In this document: in pieces, positions 28,949-37,226 of the stretch
Layout: each line of letters begins with the position of its first letter
How positions within the stretch are numbered: position 1 is the first letter of the stretch
Assembly: GCF_004358695.1 (NCBI RefSeq)
Contig: NZ_SNAA01000003.1
Location: forward strand, 178,751 to 242,750
Reading direction: 5' to 3'
Source of the DNA: Palleronia sediminis
GTDB lineage: Bacteria; Pseudomonadota; Alphaproteobacteria; Rhodobacterales; Rhodobacteraceae
Length of the DNA stretch: 64,000 bases
Translations under genes and position numbers: made by a program
The notes under the pieces: model-generated
What the model was told of the DNA's origin: nothing
Database searches by the model: none
The model's input: only the letters and a program-made list of their open reading frames with translations

Positions 28949-29023
28949 TGGAGCGGGCGAGGCGATTCGAACGCCCGACCCTTACCTTGGCAAGGTAATG
29001 CTCTACCCCTGAGCTACGCCCGC
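28949..29023 (-). tRNA. tRNA-Gly (anticodon GCC), copy 2
   Basis: Identical to copy 1, including CCA, and upstream of it on the minus strand with a 22-base spacer. The two are probably transcribed together. They lie between lolD (plus) and pyruvate carboxylase (minus). Confidence 0.97.
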
Positions 29024-29122
29024 TTACCGTTGGGTGGGGGCGATTTATCGCCGCCGCGCCGCGGGTGCAAGGGCTTTCGACCGGGAAAAGCGGGCGGCGT
29101 CCGCGCGCCGCCCGGCCCGGTG

Positions 29123-32100
29123 TCAGGTCTCGTATTCGATCAGCAGGTCCTTGGCGTCGATCTGCGCGCCGGGAGTGACCAGTACCGCCTTGATGACCGC
29201 GTCGCGGTCGGCATGCAGCCCGGTCTCCATCTTCATCGCCTCGATGGTCAGCAGCAGATCGCCCTGCCGCACGTGCTTGCCGGGCTCGGCCGCGACGGTG
29301 GCCACCACGCCGGGCATGGGCGCGCCGATCTGCGCGGGGTTGCCCGGCTCGGCCTTGCGCGCGGCGGCGCGGGTGCCGGCGCGCTTGCGGTCGGGCACGC
29401 GGGCGGCGCGGGGCTGGCCGTTCAGCTCAAAGAACACCCGCACCTCGCCGCGGTCGTTCGTCTCGCCCACGGCCTGACAACGGATCTCGAGCGTCTTGCC
29501 GGGGTCGATCTCGACCGAGATCTCCTCGCCCGGCTGCATCCCGTAGAAAAACGTCTGCGTGGGCAGGGTGCGGACCGGGCCGTATTCCTCGTTGCGGCGG
29601 CGGTAATCGGCGAAGACCTTGGGATACATCAGGTATCCCATCAAATCCTCGTCGTCGATCGCGACCCCACCTGCGGCCTGCGCGGCATCGCGGCGCGCGG
29701 CCTCGAAATCGACCGGCGCCAGATGCGCGCCCGGCCGCCCCTCGATCGGGGTCTCGCCCTTGAGCACCTTGTCGCGGATGCCGCGCGGCCACCCGCCGGG
29801 GGGCTGGCCAAGGCTGCCGCGCATCATCTCGACCACCGAATCGGGAAAGGTGACGTCGGTGGCGGGGTCTTCGACCTCGGCGCGGGTCAGGCCCTGGCTC
29901 ACCATCATCAGCGCCATGTCGCCCACCGTCTTGGAGGACGGCGTGACCTTGACGATATCGCCGAACATGCGGTTCACCTCGGCATAGGTATGCGCGACCT
30001 CGTGCCAGCGCTCCTCGAGCCCCATGGAGCGCGCCTGCGCCTTGAGGTTGGTGAACTGCCCGCCGGGCATCTCGTGCAGGTAGACCTCGGAGGCGGGGGC
30101 CTGCATTCCGCTCTCGAAGGCCGCGTAATGGGCGCGCACGGCCTCCCAGTAGTTCGAGATCTCGCGGATCGCGTCGATATCGAGCCCGGTATCGCGGTCG
30201 GTCCGGCGCAGCGCCTCGACGATGGTGCCGAGCGTCGCCTGGCTGGTATTGCCCGACAGCGCGTCCATGGCGCAATCGACCGCGTCCACCCCCGCCTCGG
30301 CCGCGGCGAGGATCGTGGCGCAGGCGATGCCCGCCGTGTCGTGGGTGTGCAGGTGGATGGGCAGGCCCACCTCGTCCTTGAGCGTGCGCACCAGCACCGC
30401 GGCCGCGCGCGGCTTGAGCAGCCCCGCCATGTCCTTGAGCCCCAGCACGTGCGCGCCCGCGTCCTTCAGCTCATGCGCCATGGCGACGTAATACTTGAGG
30501 TCGTATTTCGCCCGGTCGGGGTCGAACATGTCGCCCGTGTAGCAGATCGAGCCCTCGCAGAGCTTTCCGGCCTCGTTCACCGCATCCATGGCGACGCGCA
30601 GGTTCGGCGTCCAGTTGAGGCTGTCGAAGACGCGGAACACGTCCACTCCCGACGCCGCCGCCTGCGCGACGAAACCCGCGACGACATTGTCGGGATAGCT
30701 GGTATAGCCGACCCCGTTCGAGGCGCGGAACAGCATCTGCGTCATGACATTCGGCATAGCGGCGCGCAGGTCGCGCAGGCGCTGCCAGGGGCATTCCTGC
30801 AGGAACCGATAGGCCACGTCGAAGGTCGCGCCGCCCCAGCATTCGACCGAGAACAGGCCGGGCAGGTTCGCCGCATAGGCGGGCGCGGCGCGGATCATGT
30901 CGATGGATCGCATCCGCGTCGCCAGCAGCGACTGGTGCCCGTCGCGCATGGTGGTGTCGGTGATCAACAGGCGGGTCTGCGCCGCCATCCAGTCGGCCAC
31001 CGCCTGCGGTCCGTCCTCCTCGAGGATCTGGCGGGTTCCGTGCGCGGGGCTTTCGGCGCGCAGGGCAGGGGGCACGGGGGCGCGCGCCTCGGCATGGGGG
31101 CGGGGGCGGCCTTCGGTCTCGGGATGCCCGTTCACCGTCACGTCGGCGATATAGGTCAGCAGCTTGGTCGCGCGGTCGCGACGCGGCCGGAAATCGAACA
31201 GCTCGGGCGTCTGGTCGATGAAGCGGGTGTGATACTCGTTCGACAGGAAGGTGGGGTGTTTCAGCAGGTTGATGACAAAGTCGATATTCGTGCTGACGCC
31301 GCGGATGCGGAATTCGCGCAGGGCGCGGTCCATCCGTGCGATGGCGGCCTCGGGGGTCGGCGCCCAGGCCGTGACCTTTTCCAGCAGCGAATCGTAGAAC
31401 CGCGTGATGACGGCGCCCGAATAGGCCGTGCCCCCGTCGAGCCGGATTCCCATGCCCGTCGCCCCCCGATAGGCGGTGATCCGGCCGTAATCGGGGATGA
31501 AATTGTTGGTCGGATCCTCGGTGGTGATGCGGCACTGGATCGCGTGGCCCGACAGCGCGACGTCGTATTGGCTGGCCGTGCCGGTCGCCTCGGTCAGCGA
31601 CTTGCCCTCGGCGATCAGGATCTGGGCGCGCACGATGTCGATGCCGGTCACTTCCTCGGTGACGGTGTGCTCGACCTGCACGCGCGGGTTGACCTCGATG
31701 AAATAGAACTCGCCCGTTTCCATATCCATCAGGAACTCGATGGTGCCGGCGCATTCATAGCCGACATGCTCGGCGATCTTCTTGCCGAGGTTGCAGATGC
31801 GTTCGCGCTGCGCGCCCGAGAGATAGGGGGCGGGGGCACGCTCGACGACCTTCTGGTTGCGCCGCTGCACCGAGCAGTCGCGCTCCCACAGGTGATAGAT
31901 GTTTCCCATCCGGTCGCCGAGGATCTGCACCTCGACATGGCGGGCGCGCAGGATCATCTTTTCGAGATATCCCTCCCCGTTGCCAAAGGCCGCCTCGGCC
32001 TCGCGCCGCCCCTCCAGCACCTTTTCCTCCAGCTCGTCCGGCCCCGAGATGGCGCGCATCCCCCGCCCGCCGCCGCCCCACGAGGCCTTGAGCATCAGCG

Positions 32101-32569
32101 GATAGCCGATGTCCCCGGCGGCGGCGCGGGTGGCGGCCATGTCCTCGCCCAGCACGTCCGAGGCCGGGATCACGGGCACGCCCGCGGCGATGGCTACCTG
32201 CCGGGCGCTGGCCTTGTCGCCCAGCTGTCGCATCGTCTCGGCCCTGGGCCCGATGAAGGCGATCCCGGCGGCGGTGCAGGCATCGACGAAATCGGGGTTT
32301 TCCGAAAGCAGCCCATAGCCGGGGTGGATCGCGTCGGCGCCGCAGGCGCGGGCCACGCGGATGATCTCGTCGATCGACAGGTAGGCGGCGACCGGCCCCA
32401 TCCCCGCGCCGATGCGATAGGCCTCGTCCGCCTTGAAGCGGTGGAGGCTCAGCTTGTCCTCCTCGGCATAGACGGCGACCGTCCGCTTGCCCATCTCGTT
32501 GGCCGCGCGCATCACGCGTATGGCGATCTCGCCGCGGTTGGCGATGAGGATCTTGTCGAATTCTGTCAT
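29123..32569 (-). CDS. pyc: pyruvate carboxylase
   Basis: A 1148-residue biotin enzyme that carboxylates pyruvate to oxaloacetate for anaplerosis and gluconeogenesis. Domain order is normal. A biotin carboxylase (about 1-450) has MLKASWGGGGRGMR and FIEVNPRVQVEHTVTEE. The carboxyltransferase TIM barrel (about 530-830) has DTTMRDGHQSLLATRMRS, and a PYC_OADA region follows. A biotin carrier at the end has the biotinyl lysine in EAMKMETG near residue 1112. I start at the ATG at 32569 (MTEFDKILIANRGE). A single-chain PYC is usual in Rhodobacteraceae. A very long open frame antisense to it is an artefact. Confidence 0.97.
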   Translation of the reverse strand: MTEFDKILIANRGEIAIRVMRAANEMGKRTVAVYAEEDKLSLHRFKADEAYRIGAGMGPVAAYLSIDEIIRVARACGADAIHPGYGLLSENPDFVDACTAAGIAFIGPRAETMRQLGDKASARQVAIAAGVPVIPASDVLGEDMAATRAAAGDIGYPLMLKASWGGGGRGMRAISGPDELEEKVLEGRREAEAAFGNGEGYLEKMILRARHVEVQILGDRMGNIYHLWERDCSVQRRNQKVVERAPAPYLSGAQRERICNLGKKIAEHVGYECAGTIEFLMDMETGEFYFIEVNPRVQVEHTVTEEVTGIDIVRAQILIAEGKSLTEATGTASQYDVALSGHAIQCRITTEDPTNNFIPDYGRITAYRGATGMGIRLDGGTAYSGAVITRFYDSLLEKVTAWAPTPEAAIARMDRALREFRIRGVSTNIDFVINLLKHPTFLSNEYHTRFIDQTPELFDFRPRRDRATKLLTYIADVTVNGHPETEGRPRPHAEARAPVPPALRAESPAHGTRQILEEDGPQAVADWMAAQTRLLITDTTMRDGHQSLLATRMRSIDMIRAAPAYAANLPGLFSVECWGGATFDVAYRFLQECPWQRLRDLRAAMPNVMTQMLFRASNGVGYTSYPDNVVAGFVAQAAASGVDVFRVFDSLNWTPNLRVAMDAVNEAGKLCEGSICYTGDMFDPDRAKYDLKYYVAMAHELKDAGAHVLGLKDMAGLLKPRAAAVLVRTLKDEVGLPIHLHTHDTAGIACATILAAAEAGVDAVDCAMDALSGNTSQATLGTIVEALRRTDRDTGLDIDAIREISNYWEAVRAHYAAFESGMQAPASEVYLHEMPGGQFTNLKAQARSMGLEERWHEVAHTYAEVNRMFGDIVKVTPSSKTVGDMALMMVSQGLTRAEVEDPATDVTFPDSVVEMMRGSLGQPPGGWPRGIRDKVLKGETPIEGRPGAHLAPVDFEAARRDAAQAAGGVAIDDEDLMGYLMYPKVFADYRRRNEEYGPVRTLPTQTFFYGMQPGEEISVEIDPGKTLEIRCQAVGETNDRGEVRVFFELNGQPRAARVPDRKRAGTRAAARKAEPGNPAQIGAPMPGVVATVAAEPGKHVRQGDLLLTIEAMKMETGLHADRDAVIKAVLVTPGAQIDAKDLLIEYET

Positions 32570-32641
32570 GGGGGTGCGCCTTTCGCAGTCGCGGCAAAGC
32601 GTAGGGTCAAGCCGATGCACGGGCAAGGGCCGCGCCTGCCC

Positions 32642-33346
32642 TCACGGCAGGATCAGATGCCCCGCCATGCCCAGCGCGAACCCGCCCACGGCGCCGAGCG
32701 GCGGCAGGAAATCGCGCTCGAGCCGCACCTGCGGGGCGATATCCTCGAAGACGAGGTAAAGGATGCCCCCCGCCGCGAAGAGCATGACCGTACCCAGCAC
32801 GCCGTCGAAATCCGACAGCACGACATGGCCCAGCACCGCCGCCACCGGTCCGAGACAGGCCAGCGCGGCAAAGATCTTCAGGGTGCGGCCGCGGTCATGC
32901 CCGCCGCCCTTTTCCATTTCGCGAAAGGCGTTGAATCCCTCGGGCAGGTTCTGAAGCGCGATGAGCAGCGCCATCAACAGCCGCGACCCCCCCGAGGCCA
33001 TCAGCGCCCCCAGCGCCAGCGCCTCGGGGATGAAATCCGACAGCATCGCGACAAGCTGCGATTTCTGGCTGCCCGAACGCGCGATCCGGCGGTCGAGCCA
33101 CAGAAAGAACACGCCGCCCGCCGCGAAAGCCGCCAACGCCAGCCACACCGGCACCTTTTCGGCGCCGTCGGGCACCAGCACGAACGCCACCGCCGCGACC
33201 AGCGCGCCCCCGCCGAAGGCGATGACGCCATGGGTGATCTCGGTCGCGCGGGCGCCCCTTGCCGGCGGCCAGCCGCGCATCGCGAGCCAGCCGCCCAGCG
33301 GAATCGTCGCGCCGGCGAGCGTCGAATAGAGAATGGCCAGCAGCAT
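32642..33346 (-). CDS. ZIP family metal transporter
   Basis: A 234-residue membrane protein with about eight hydrophobic segments. The metal-transport motifs of the ZIP family are recognisable as LSDFIPEALALGALM in the fourth and ALQNLPEGFNAFREME in the fifth helix. ZIP proteins import zinc, iron or other divalent ions; the substrate cannot be assigned. The first ATG of the hydrophobic N-terminus (MLLAILYSTLAGATIPLGGW) is used. It is divergent from uvrD across 135 bp. Confidence 0.82.
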   Translation of the reverse strand: MLLAILYSTLAGATIPLGGWLAMRGWPPARGARATEITHGVIAFGGGALVAAVAFVLVPDGAEKVPVWLALAAFAAGGVFFLWLDRRIARSGSQKSQLVAMLSDFIPEALALGALMASGGSRLLMALLIALQNLPEGFNAFREMEKGGGHDRGRTLKIFAALACLGPVAAVLGHVVLSDFDGVLGTVMLFAAGGILYLVFEDIAPQVRLERDFLPPLGAVGGFALGMAGHLILP

Positions 33347-33481
33347 GGTGCTTCCCTTCGGTCGATCCGGGTGGGAAATGCGGACCGCCGGGGCCGCGTT
33401 CCGGGCGGGCCGCCGCAACATGCGGAACGGAGCGCGAACGCGCCCTTCCGTTCGGGCGCGTCCCGGTCTAGATTGTCGGCC

Positions 33482-35875
33482 ATGAGTCAGTTCGACGAAG
33501 ACGATGCCTTCGAGGCGGCCGCCGTTCCCCTGTCCCAACGGGCCATGGGCGCGCGCCCCGCGCCTTATCTCGACGACCTCAACCCCGCGCAGCGCGAGGC
33601 GGTCGAGACGCTGGACGGCCCCGTTCTGATGCTGGCCGGGGCGGGCACCGGCAAGACCAAGGCGCTGACCGCGCGAATCGCGCACCTCATGCTTCAGGGT
33701 CGCGCCCGGCCGAACGAGATCCTCGCCGTCACCTTCACCAACAAGGCCGCGCGCGAGATGAAGGATCGCGTCGGCCGGTCCATGGGCCATGCGATCGAGG
33801 GGATGCCGTGGCTGGGCACCTTCCACGCGATCTGCGTCAAGCTGCTGCGCCGCCATGCCGAGCTCGTCGGGCTCAAGTCGAACTTTACCATCCTCGATAC
33901 CGACGACCAGCTTCGCCTGCTCAAGCAGTTGATTGCGGCCGAGAATATCGACGAGAAACGCTGGCCCGCGCGCCAGCTCTCGGGGCTGATCGACCATTGG
34001 AAGAACCGCGCCTGGACGCCCGAAAAGGTGCCCGCCTCCGAGGCGTCGGCCTTCAACAATCGCGGCACCGAGCTTTACGACTATTACCAGCGCCGCCTGA
34101 TCGAGCTGAACGCCGTCGATTTCGGCGACCTGCTGCTGCACATGCTCACGATCTTCCAGACGCATGATGACGTGCTCGCGCAGTACCAGCGCTGGTTCCG
34201 CTATATCCTCGTGGACGAGTACCAGGATACCAACGTCGCCCAGTATCTGTGGCTGCGCCTGCTCGCGCAGGGTCATCGCAACATCTGCTGCGTGGGCGAC
34301 GACGATCAGTCGATCTATGGCTGGCGCGGCGCCGAGGTGGGCAACATCCTGCGGTTCGAAAAGGATTTTCCGGGCGCCAAGGTGGTGCGGCTGGAACAGA
34401 ACTACCGCTCTACCCCGCATATCCTCGCCGCGGCGAGCGGCGTGATCGACGCCAACGAGGGGCGGTTGGGCAAGACGCTCTGGACGGCCGAGACCGAGGG
34501 CGAAAAGGTCCGCCTCATCGGGCATTGGGACGGCGAGGAAGAGGCCCGCTGGATCGGCGAGGAGATCGAGGCCGCCATGCGCGGCACGCGCGGCATGCGC
34601 CCCATCGCCCTGAACGAGATGGCGATTCTCGTGCGCGCCAGCCATCAGATGCGCGCCTTCGAGGACCGGTTCCTGACCATCGGGCTGCCCTATCGCGTGA
34701 TCGGCGGTCCCCGATTCTACGAACGTCTCGAGATTCGCGACGCGATGGCCTATTTCCGCCTCGCCGTCAGCCCCGACGACGATCTCGCCTTCGAGCGGAT
34801 CGTGAACACGCCCAAGCGGGGCCTGGGCGACAAGGCCCAGCAAAGGATCCAGACCACCGCCCGCGCGCATGGCGCCTCGCTGCTCGACGGCGCGCGGATC
34901 CTGCTCTCCGAAGGGGGGCCGGGCGGCAAGGGCGGGGCCGAGCTGCGCCGCCTCGTCGACGGGCTCGACCGCTGGCACGACGCGGTGCGCGACCCCGAGA
35001 CCGGCCATGTCGAACTGGCCGAGCGCATTCTCGACGAATCGGGCTACACGGCGATGTGGCAGAACGACAAGACGCCCGAGGCGCCCGGACGGCTCGAAAA
35101 CCTCAAGGAACTGGTCAAGGCGCTGGAAAATTTCGAGAACCTGCAAGGGTTTCTCGAGCATGTCGCGCTGATCATGGATAACGAGAAGGACCGGGGCGAG
35201 GATCGCGTGTCGGTGATGACGCTGCACGCCGCCAAGGGTTTGGAATTCGCCGCCGTGTTTCTGCCGGGGTGGGAGGACGGGCTTTTCCCGTCCCAACGCT
35301 CCATGGACGAATCGGGGCTCAAGGGCCTAGAGGAAGAACGGCGCCTCGCCTATGTCGGCCTGACCCGCGCCGAAGAGGTTGCGACCGTCAGCTTTGCCGC
35401 CAACCGCCGCGTCTACGGGCAATGGCAATCGGCGCTGCCGTCGCGGTTCATCGACGAGCTTCCCGCCGATCACGTCGAGGTTCTCACCCCGCCGGGCCTC
35501 TATGGCGGCGGCTTCGGCGCGGCGGGAATGGCCGCGAGCGCGTCGCCCCAGATCATGACGGGCCAGGCCAGCGACCTGCACGACAAGGCCAGCCGCGCCG
35601 ATGTCTACAATTCGCCCGGCTGGCGGCGGCTGCAGGCCCGCGCGCAGTCGCGCCCGATGAGCCAGCCGCGCGAAACCCGCGAGATGGTGATCGACGCGCA
35701 GGCCGTTTCCGCCTTTTCCGAGGGGGACAGGGTGTTCCACACCAAGTTCGGATACGGCACGGTCGAGGGAATCGAGGGCGACAAGCTCGGGATCGCCTTT
35801 GACAAGGCGGGCACCAAGAAGGTCGTCGGCCGCTACGTCGTCCCGGCCGATGCGGCGGACGACGTGCCGTTCTGA
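33482..35875 (+). CDS. uvrD: ATP-dependent DNA helicase II (UvrD/PcrA)
   Basis: A 797-residue superfamily-1 helicase for nucleotide excision and mismatch repair. Motif I AGAGTGKT is at 52-59. Others are FTNKAAREM (Ia), DEYQDTN (II), GDDDQSIYGWRGA (III), QNYRSTPHIL (IV), SVMTLHAAKGLEF (V) and EERRLAYVGLTRAEE (VI). The C-terminal tail VFHTKFGYGTVEGIEGDKLGIAFD is the RNA-polymerase-interacting Tudor-like segment of PcrA and UvrD. The start ATG at 33482 (MSQFDEDDAFEAAAVPLSQRA) fits Rhodobacteraceae homologues. It is convergent with the small-RNA array. Confidence 0.96.
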   Translation: MSQFDEDDAFEAAAVPLSQRAMGARPAPYLDDLNPAQREAVETLDGPVLMLAGAGTGKTKALTARIAHLMLQGRARPNEILAVTFTNKAAREMKDRVGRSMGHAIEGMPWLGTFHAICVKLLRRHAELVGLKSNFTILDTDDQLRLLKQLIAAENIDEKRWPARQLSGLIDHWKNRAWTPEKVPASEASAFNNRGTELYDYYQRRLIELNAVDFGDLLLHMLTIFQTHDDVLAQYQRWFRYILVDEYQDTNVAQYLWLRLLAQGHRNICCVGDDDQSIYGWRGAEVGNILRFEKDFPGAKVVRLEQNYRSTPHILAAASGVIDANEGRLGKTLWTAETEGEKVRLIGHWDGEEEARWIGEEIEAAMRGTRGMRPIALNEMAILVRASHQMRAFEDRFLTIGLPYRVIGGPRFYERLEIRDAMAYFRLAVSPDDDLAFERIVNTPKRGLGDKAQQRIQTTARAHGASLLDGARILLSEGGPGGKGGAELRRLVDGLDRWHDAVRDPETGHVELAERILDESGYTAMWQNDKTPEAPGRLENLKELVKALENFENLQGFLEHVALIMDNEKDRGEDRVSVMTLHAAKGLEFAAVFLPGWEDGLFPSQRSMDESGLKGLEEERRLAYVGLTRAEEVATVSFAANRRVYGQWQSALPSRFIDELPADHVEVLTPPGLYGGGFGAAGMAASASPQIMTGQASDLHDKASRADVYNSPGWRRLQARAQSRPMSQPRETREMVIDAQAVSAFSEGDRVFHTKFGYGTVEGIEGDKLGIAFDKAGTKKVVGRYVVPADAADDVPF

Positions 35876-35902
35876 CGCGCGGTGGCCGGGCGTCGCGCCC
35901 GT

Positions 35903-35925
35903 GAGTATTTCAGGAAACAGAGAAG
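35903..35925 (+). repeat. dispersed 23-bp intergenic element, copy 4
   Basis: GAGTATTT, then CA, then GGAAACAGAGAAG. It begins 28 bases after the uvrD stop, directly after a small hairpin (CGGGCG at 35887-35892 with CGCCCG at 35896-35901). It lies just beyond the 3' end of the minus-strand small-RNA array, so it is in the opposite sense to those RNAs. Confidence 0.85.
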
Positions 35926-35929
35926 ATGC

Positions 35930-35999
35930 GCGGCGGCACCGGGGAGGAGGTCGGCGCCGCCGCTATCTTACGTGCACCCAAGGGAGGAGAGGGCGCCCG
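35930..35999 (-). ncRNA. CcsR-like small RNA unit 4 (most distal)
   Basis: A two-hairpin RNA on the minus strand. The 5' hairpin (35971-35999) has a 9-bp stem with one mismatch and an 11-base loop UCUCCUCCCUU. The 3' hairpin (35930-35963) has an 11-bp stem and a 12-base loop GACCUCCUCCCC. The second loop contains the CCUCCUCCC motif of the cuckoo RNA family and the first a related CUCCUCCC; both resemble the anti-Shine-Dalgarno sequence. Units 2 to 4 repeat every 86 bp. The RNA ends were not determined; the interval covers only the hairpins. Confidence 0.8.
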
Positions 36000-36015
36000 T
36001 AACCGGGAAACTGTT

Positions 36016-36085
36016 GCGGCGGCACCGGGGAGGAGGTCGGCGCCGCCGCTATCTTACGTGCACCCAAGGGAGGAGAGGGTGCGCG
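36016..36085 (-). ncRNA. CcsR-like small RNA unit 3
   Basis: Same architecture as unit 4, shifted by 86 bp. Hairpins are 36057-36085 (loop UCUCCUCCCUU) and 36016-36049 (loop GACCUCCUCCCC). In the first stem a G-U pair of unit 4 is replaced by A-U, so pairing is kept. The linker to unit 4 (36000-36015) is A/U-richer and is a plausible processing site. Confidence 0.8.
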
Positions 36086-36101
36086 TAACCGGGAAACTGT
36101 T

Positions 36102-36171
36102 GCGGCGGCACCGGGGAGGAGGTCGGCGCCGCCGCGATCATACGTGCGCCCAAGGGAGGAGAGGGCGCCCG
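36102..36171 (-). ncRNA. CcsR-like small RNA unit 2
   Basis: Same architecture, shifted by another 86 bp. Hairpins are 36143-36171 (loop UCUCCUCCCUU) and 36102-36135 (loop GACCUCCUCCCC). The variable pair in the first stem is G-C here, the third compatible state. Linkers on either side are single-stranded and less GC-rich. Confidence 0.8.
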
Positions 36172-36188
36172 TAACTCGGGTATGATTT

Positions 36189-36264
36189 CGCGGCGACGCC
36201 GGGGAGGAGGTCGGCGCCGCCGCGCTGAGCGAAACAAGCCGGGGAGGAGGTCGGCCCGTTCCGC
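36189..36264 (-). ncRNA. CcsR-like small RNA unit 1 (nearest the DUF1127 gene)
   Basis: The most divergent unit. The 5' hairpin (36229-36264) has a 12-bp stem that pairs throughout when U-G is allowed, despite a sequence unlike the other units. The 3' hairpin (36189-36224) also has a 12-bp stem. Both loops are GACCUCCUCCCC. Only the structure and loops are conserved, as expected for a functional RNA. It begins about 55 bases after the DUF1127 stop codon, consistent with processing from one precursor. Confidence 0.8.
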
Positions 36265-36318
36265 TGTCTCATGTGGCTCGGGGCTGAATGCGCCCGTGCC
36301 GAATTCGTTCCGCCGGGA

Positions 36319-36531
36319 TCAGACCCGGCCGTAGGCCGCATCCCGCGCCGCGGCCTCGATGGCCGAACGGTGCAGGCCGAGATCGGCGAGTTCGCGGTTC
36401 GACAGGCGCGACAGTTCGCGCACCGTGTCGACATAGATCCGGCGCGCCGCGATCCGGGCGCGCAGGCCGGCGAACATCCCGGCAAGGCCGGTGCCGCCTT
36501 GGCGGGCGGGGCGGAAGGTGGCGTCGCTCAT
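36319..36531 (-). CDS. ccaF1: DUF1127 small RNA-binding-type protein (CcaF1-like)
   Basis: A 70-residue basic protein. The DUF1127 core is YVDTVRELSRLSNRELADLGLHRSAI at about 33-58. In R. sphaeroides the gene before the CcsR RNAs encodes a DUF1127 protein of nearly the same size, CcaF1, which binds RNA and affects processing and turnover. Expression there depends on RpoHI/RpoHII. Here four CcsR-like units follow on the same strand, so the call rests on both domain and context. The ATG has a GAGGACGAG ribosome-site region. It diverges from the mraZ leader. The symbol is transferred by this synteny and similarity. Confidence 0.85.
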   Translation of the reverse strand: MSDATFRPARQGGTGLAGMFAGLRARIAARRIYVDTVRELSRLSNRELADLGLHRSAIEAAARDAAYGRV

Positions 36532-36588
36532 CGAACTCGTCCTCGTGCAATCCTGCGTGCCGGCCGTGTTAGCGCCGGTGTTGGGCAG

Positions 36589-36616
36589 AACATACGCTCA
36601 TGCTGCGATTGCACAA
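36589..36616 (-). promoter_or_regulatory. promoter candidate for ccaF1-CcsR precursor
   Basis: On the minus strand TTGTGC (36611-36616) is followed after 16 bases by TATGTT (36589-36594). It would start transcription about 50 bases upstream of the DUF1127 start. The TTG box is compatible with RpoH-type promoters of this group but is also compatible with the housekeeping factor, so the sigma factor cannot be assigned. Confidence 0.3.
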
Positions 36617-37006
36617 TCCCGCCGCCGCTCAATGCTGCTTTGCAGCAAACGCATGGCTCGGGGGCTTGGAAGCGCGTCGGCGATGCCCATGGGCGGGTGC
36701 CGGGTTCGGATGAGATGGGAATCCACCGCCGGGTCTCGATGGAATCGGAGTCCACCAGCCCCCCGATTCCCGGCGAGGCCATGTCTTTTCACGCAGGAAT
36801 ATGGCTGCGGGGGGCCGGGCGTGGCAGAACCGGCACGATACCGCCCCAATTCCGCCCAAATCTGTCGAGTCTTTTCATCCCTACATCTGGTATGTGTCGA
36901 GTGACACACCCACGAGATGCGCGGTGTTCGTCACGGAATATTTCTCTTTGTGTGTAGTTCGGGCCATAGTCGCGACCGACCGCGGCGCGTCTGGCGAAGA
37001 AAATGG

Positions 37007-37036
37007 TTGCGGTGGTACGTGATCCCAAGCTATCCC
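37007..37036 (+). promoter_or_regulatory. promoter candidate for the mraZ leader
   Basis: TTGCGG (37007-37012) and TATCCC (37031-37036) with an 18-base spacer. Initiation near 37043 would give a leader of about 280 bases before mraZ. The leader in R. sphaeroides is reported as 268 bases. The -10 match is weak. Confidence 0.3.
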
Positions 37037-37042
37037 ATTAGC

Positions 37043-37226
37043 CATGGAAAGCGACGGTGAACGAGGGACGATCAAGATCCTGAACACCTAATAATAACAA
37101 CGGCTTACGACAGAGGCTGGAAGTAGTACAGGCAAGCGTCTTTCCATGGTTGAAGGCTCCGGCGCGCGGGCGAGCGACATCCCCCCAGGCGGCGCGCGCA
37201 GTCGGATAAGGCCCGGTTTTCCGGGC
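37043..37226 (+). ncRNA. UpsM-like leader RNA of the dcw cluster (position tentative)
   Basis: In Rhodobacteraceae the dcw cluster has an unusually long leader that yields the small RNA UpsM by early termination. This interval is the corresponding place: it lies within 300 bases of mraZ, is A/T-richer than its surroundings, and ends in a perfect GCCCGG-TTTT-CCGGGC hairpin (37211-37226). No U-tract follows that hairpin, so the terminator is uncertain. Both ends are inferred, and I could not compare the sequence with UpsM itself. Confidence 0.4.

Noticed and set aside
29030-35875. An uninterrupted plus-strand frame of 2281 codons ending in uvrD
   Set aside because: Only the last 797 codons are UvrD. 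The rest is antisense to pyruvate carboxylase and the ZIP gene and reflects the lack of stop codons in complementary frames of GC-rich genes.
35882-36237. Plus- and minus-strand short frames with repeated Arg/Gly-rich peptides
   Set aside because: They are translations of the hairpin repeats. Base changes preserve RNA pairing rather than the peptides, so these are not proteins.
35930-36264. CRISPR array
   Set aside because: Units are long (86 bp) and nearly identical throughout, with no unique spacers and no cas genes. The structure fits repeated small RNAs.
36598-36957. Small reading frames in the ccaF1-mraZ region (58-103 codons)
   Set aside because: No ribosome sites, no recognisable pattern and overlapping frames on both strands. 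The region fits regulatory DNA and a leader RNA.
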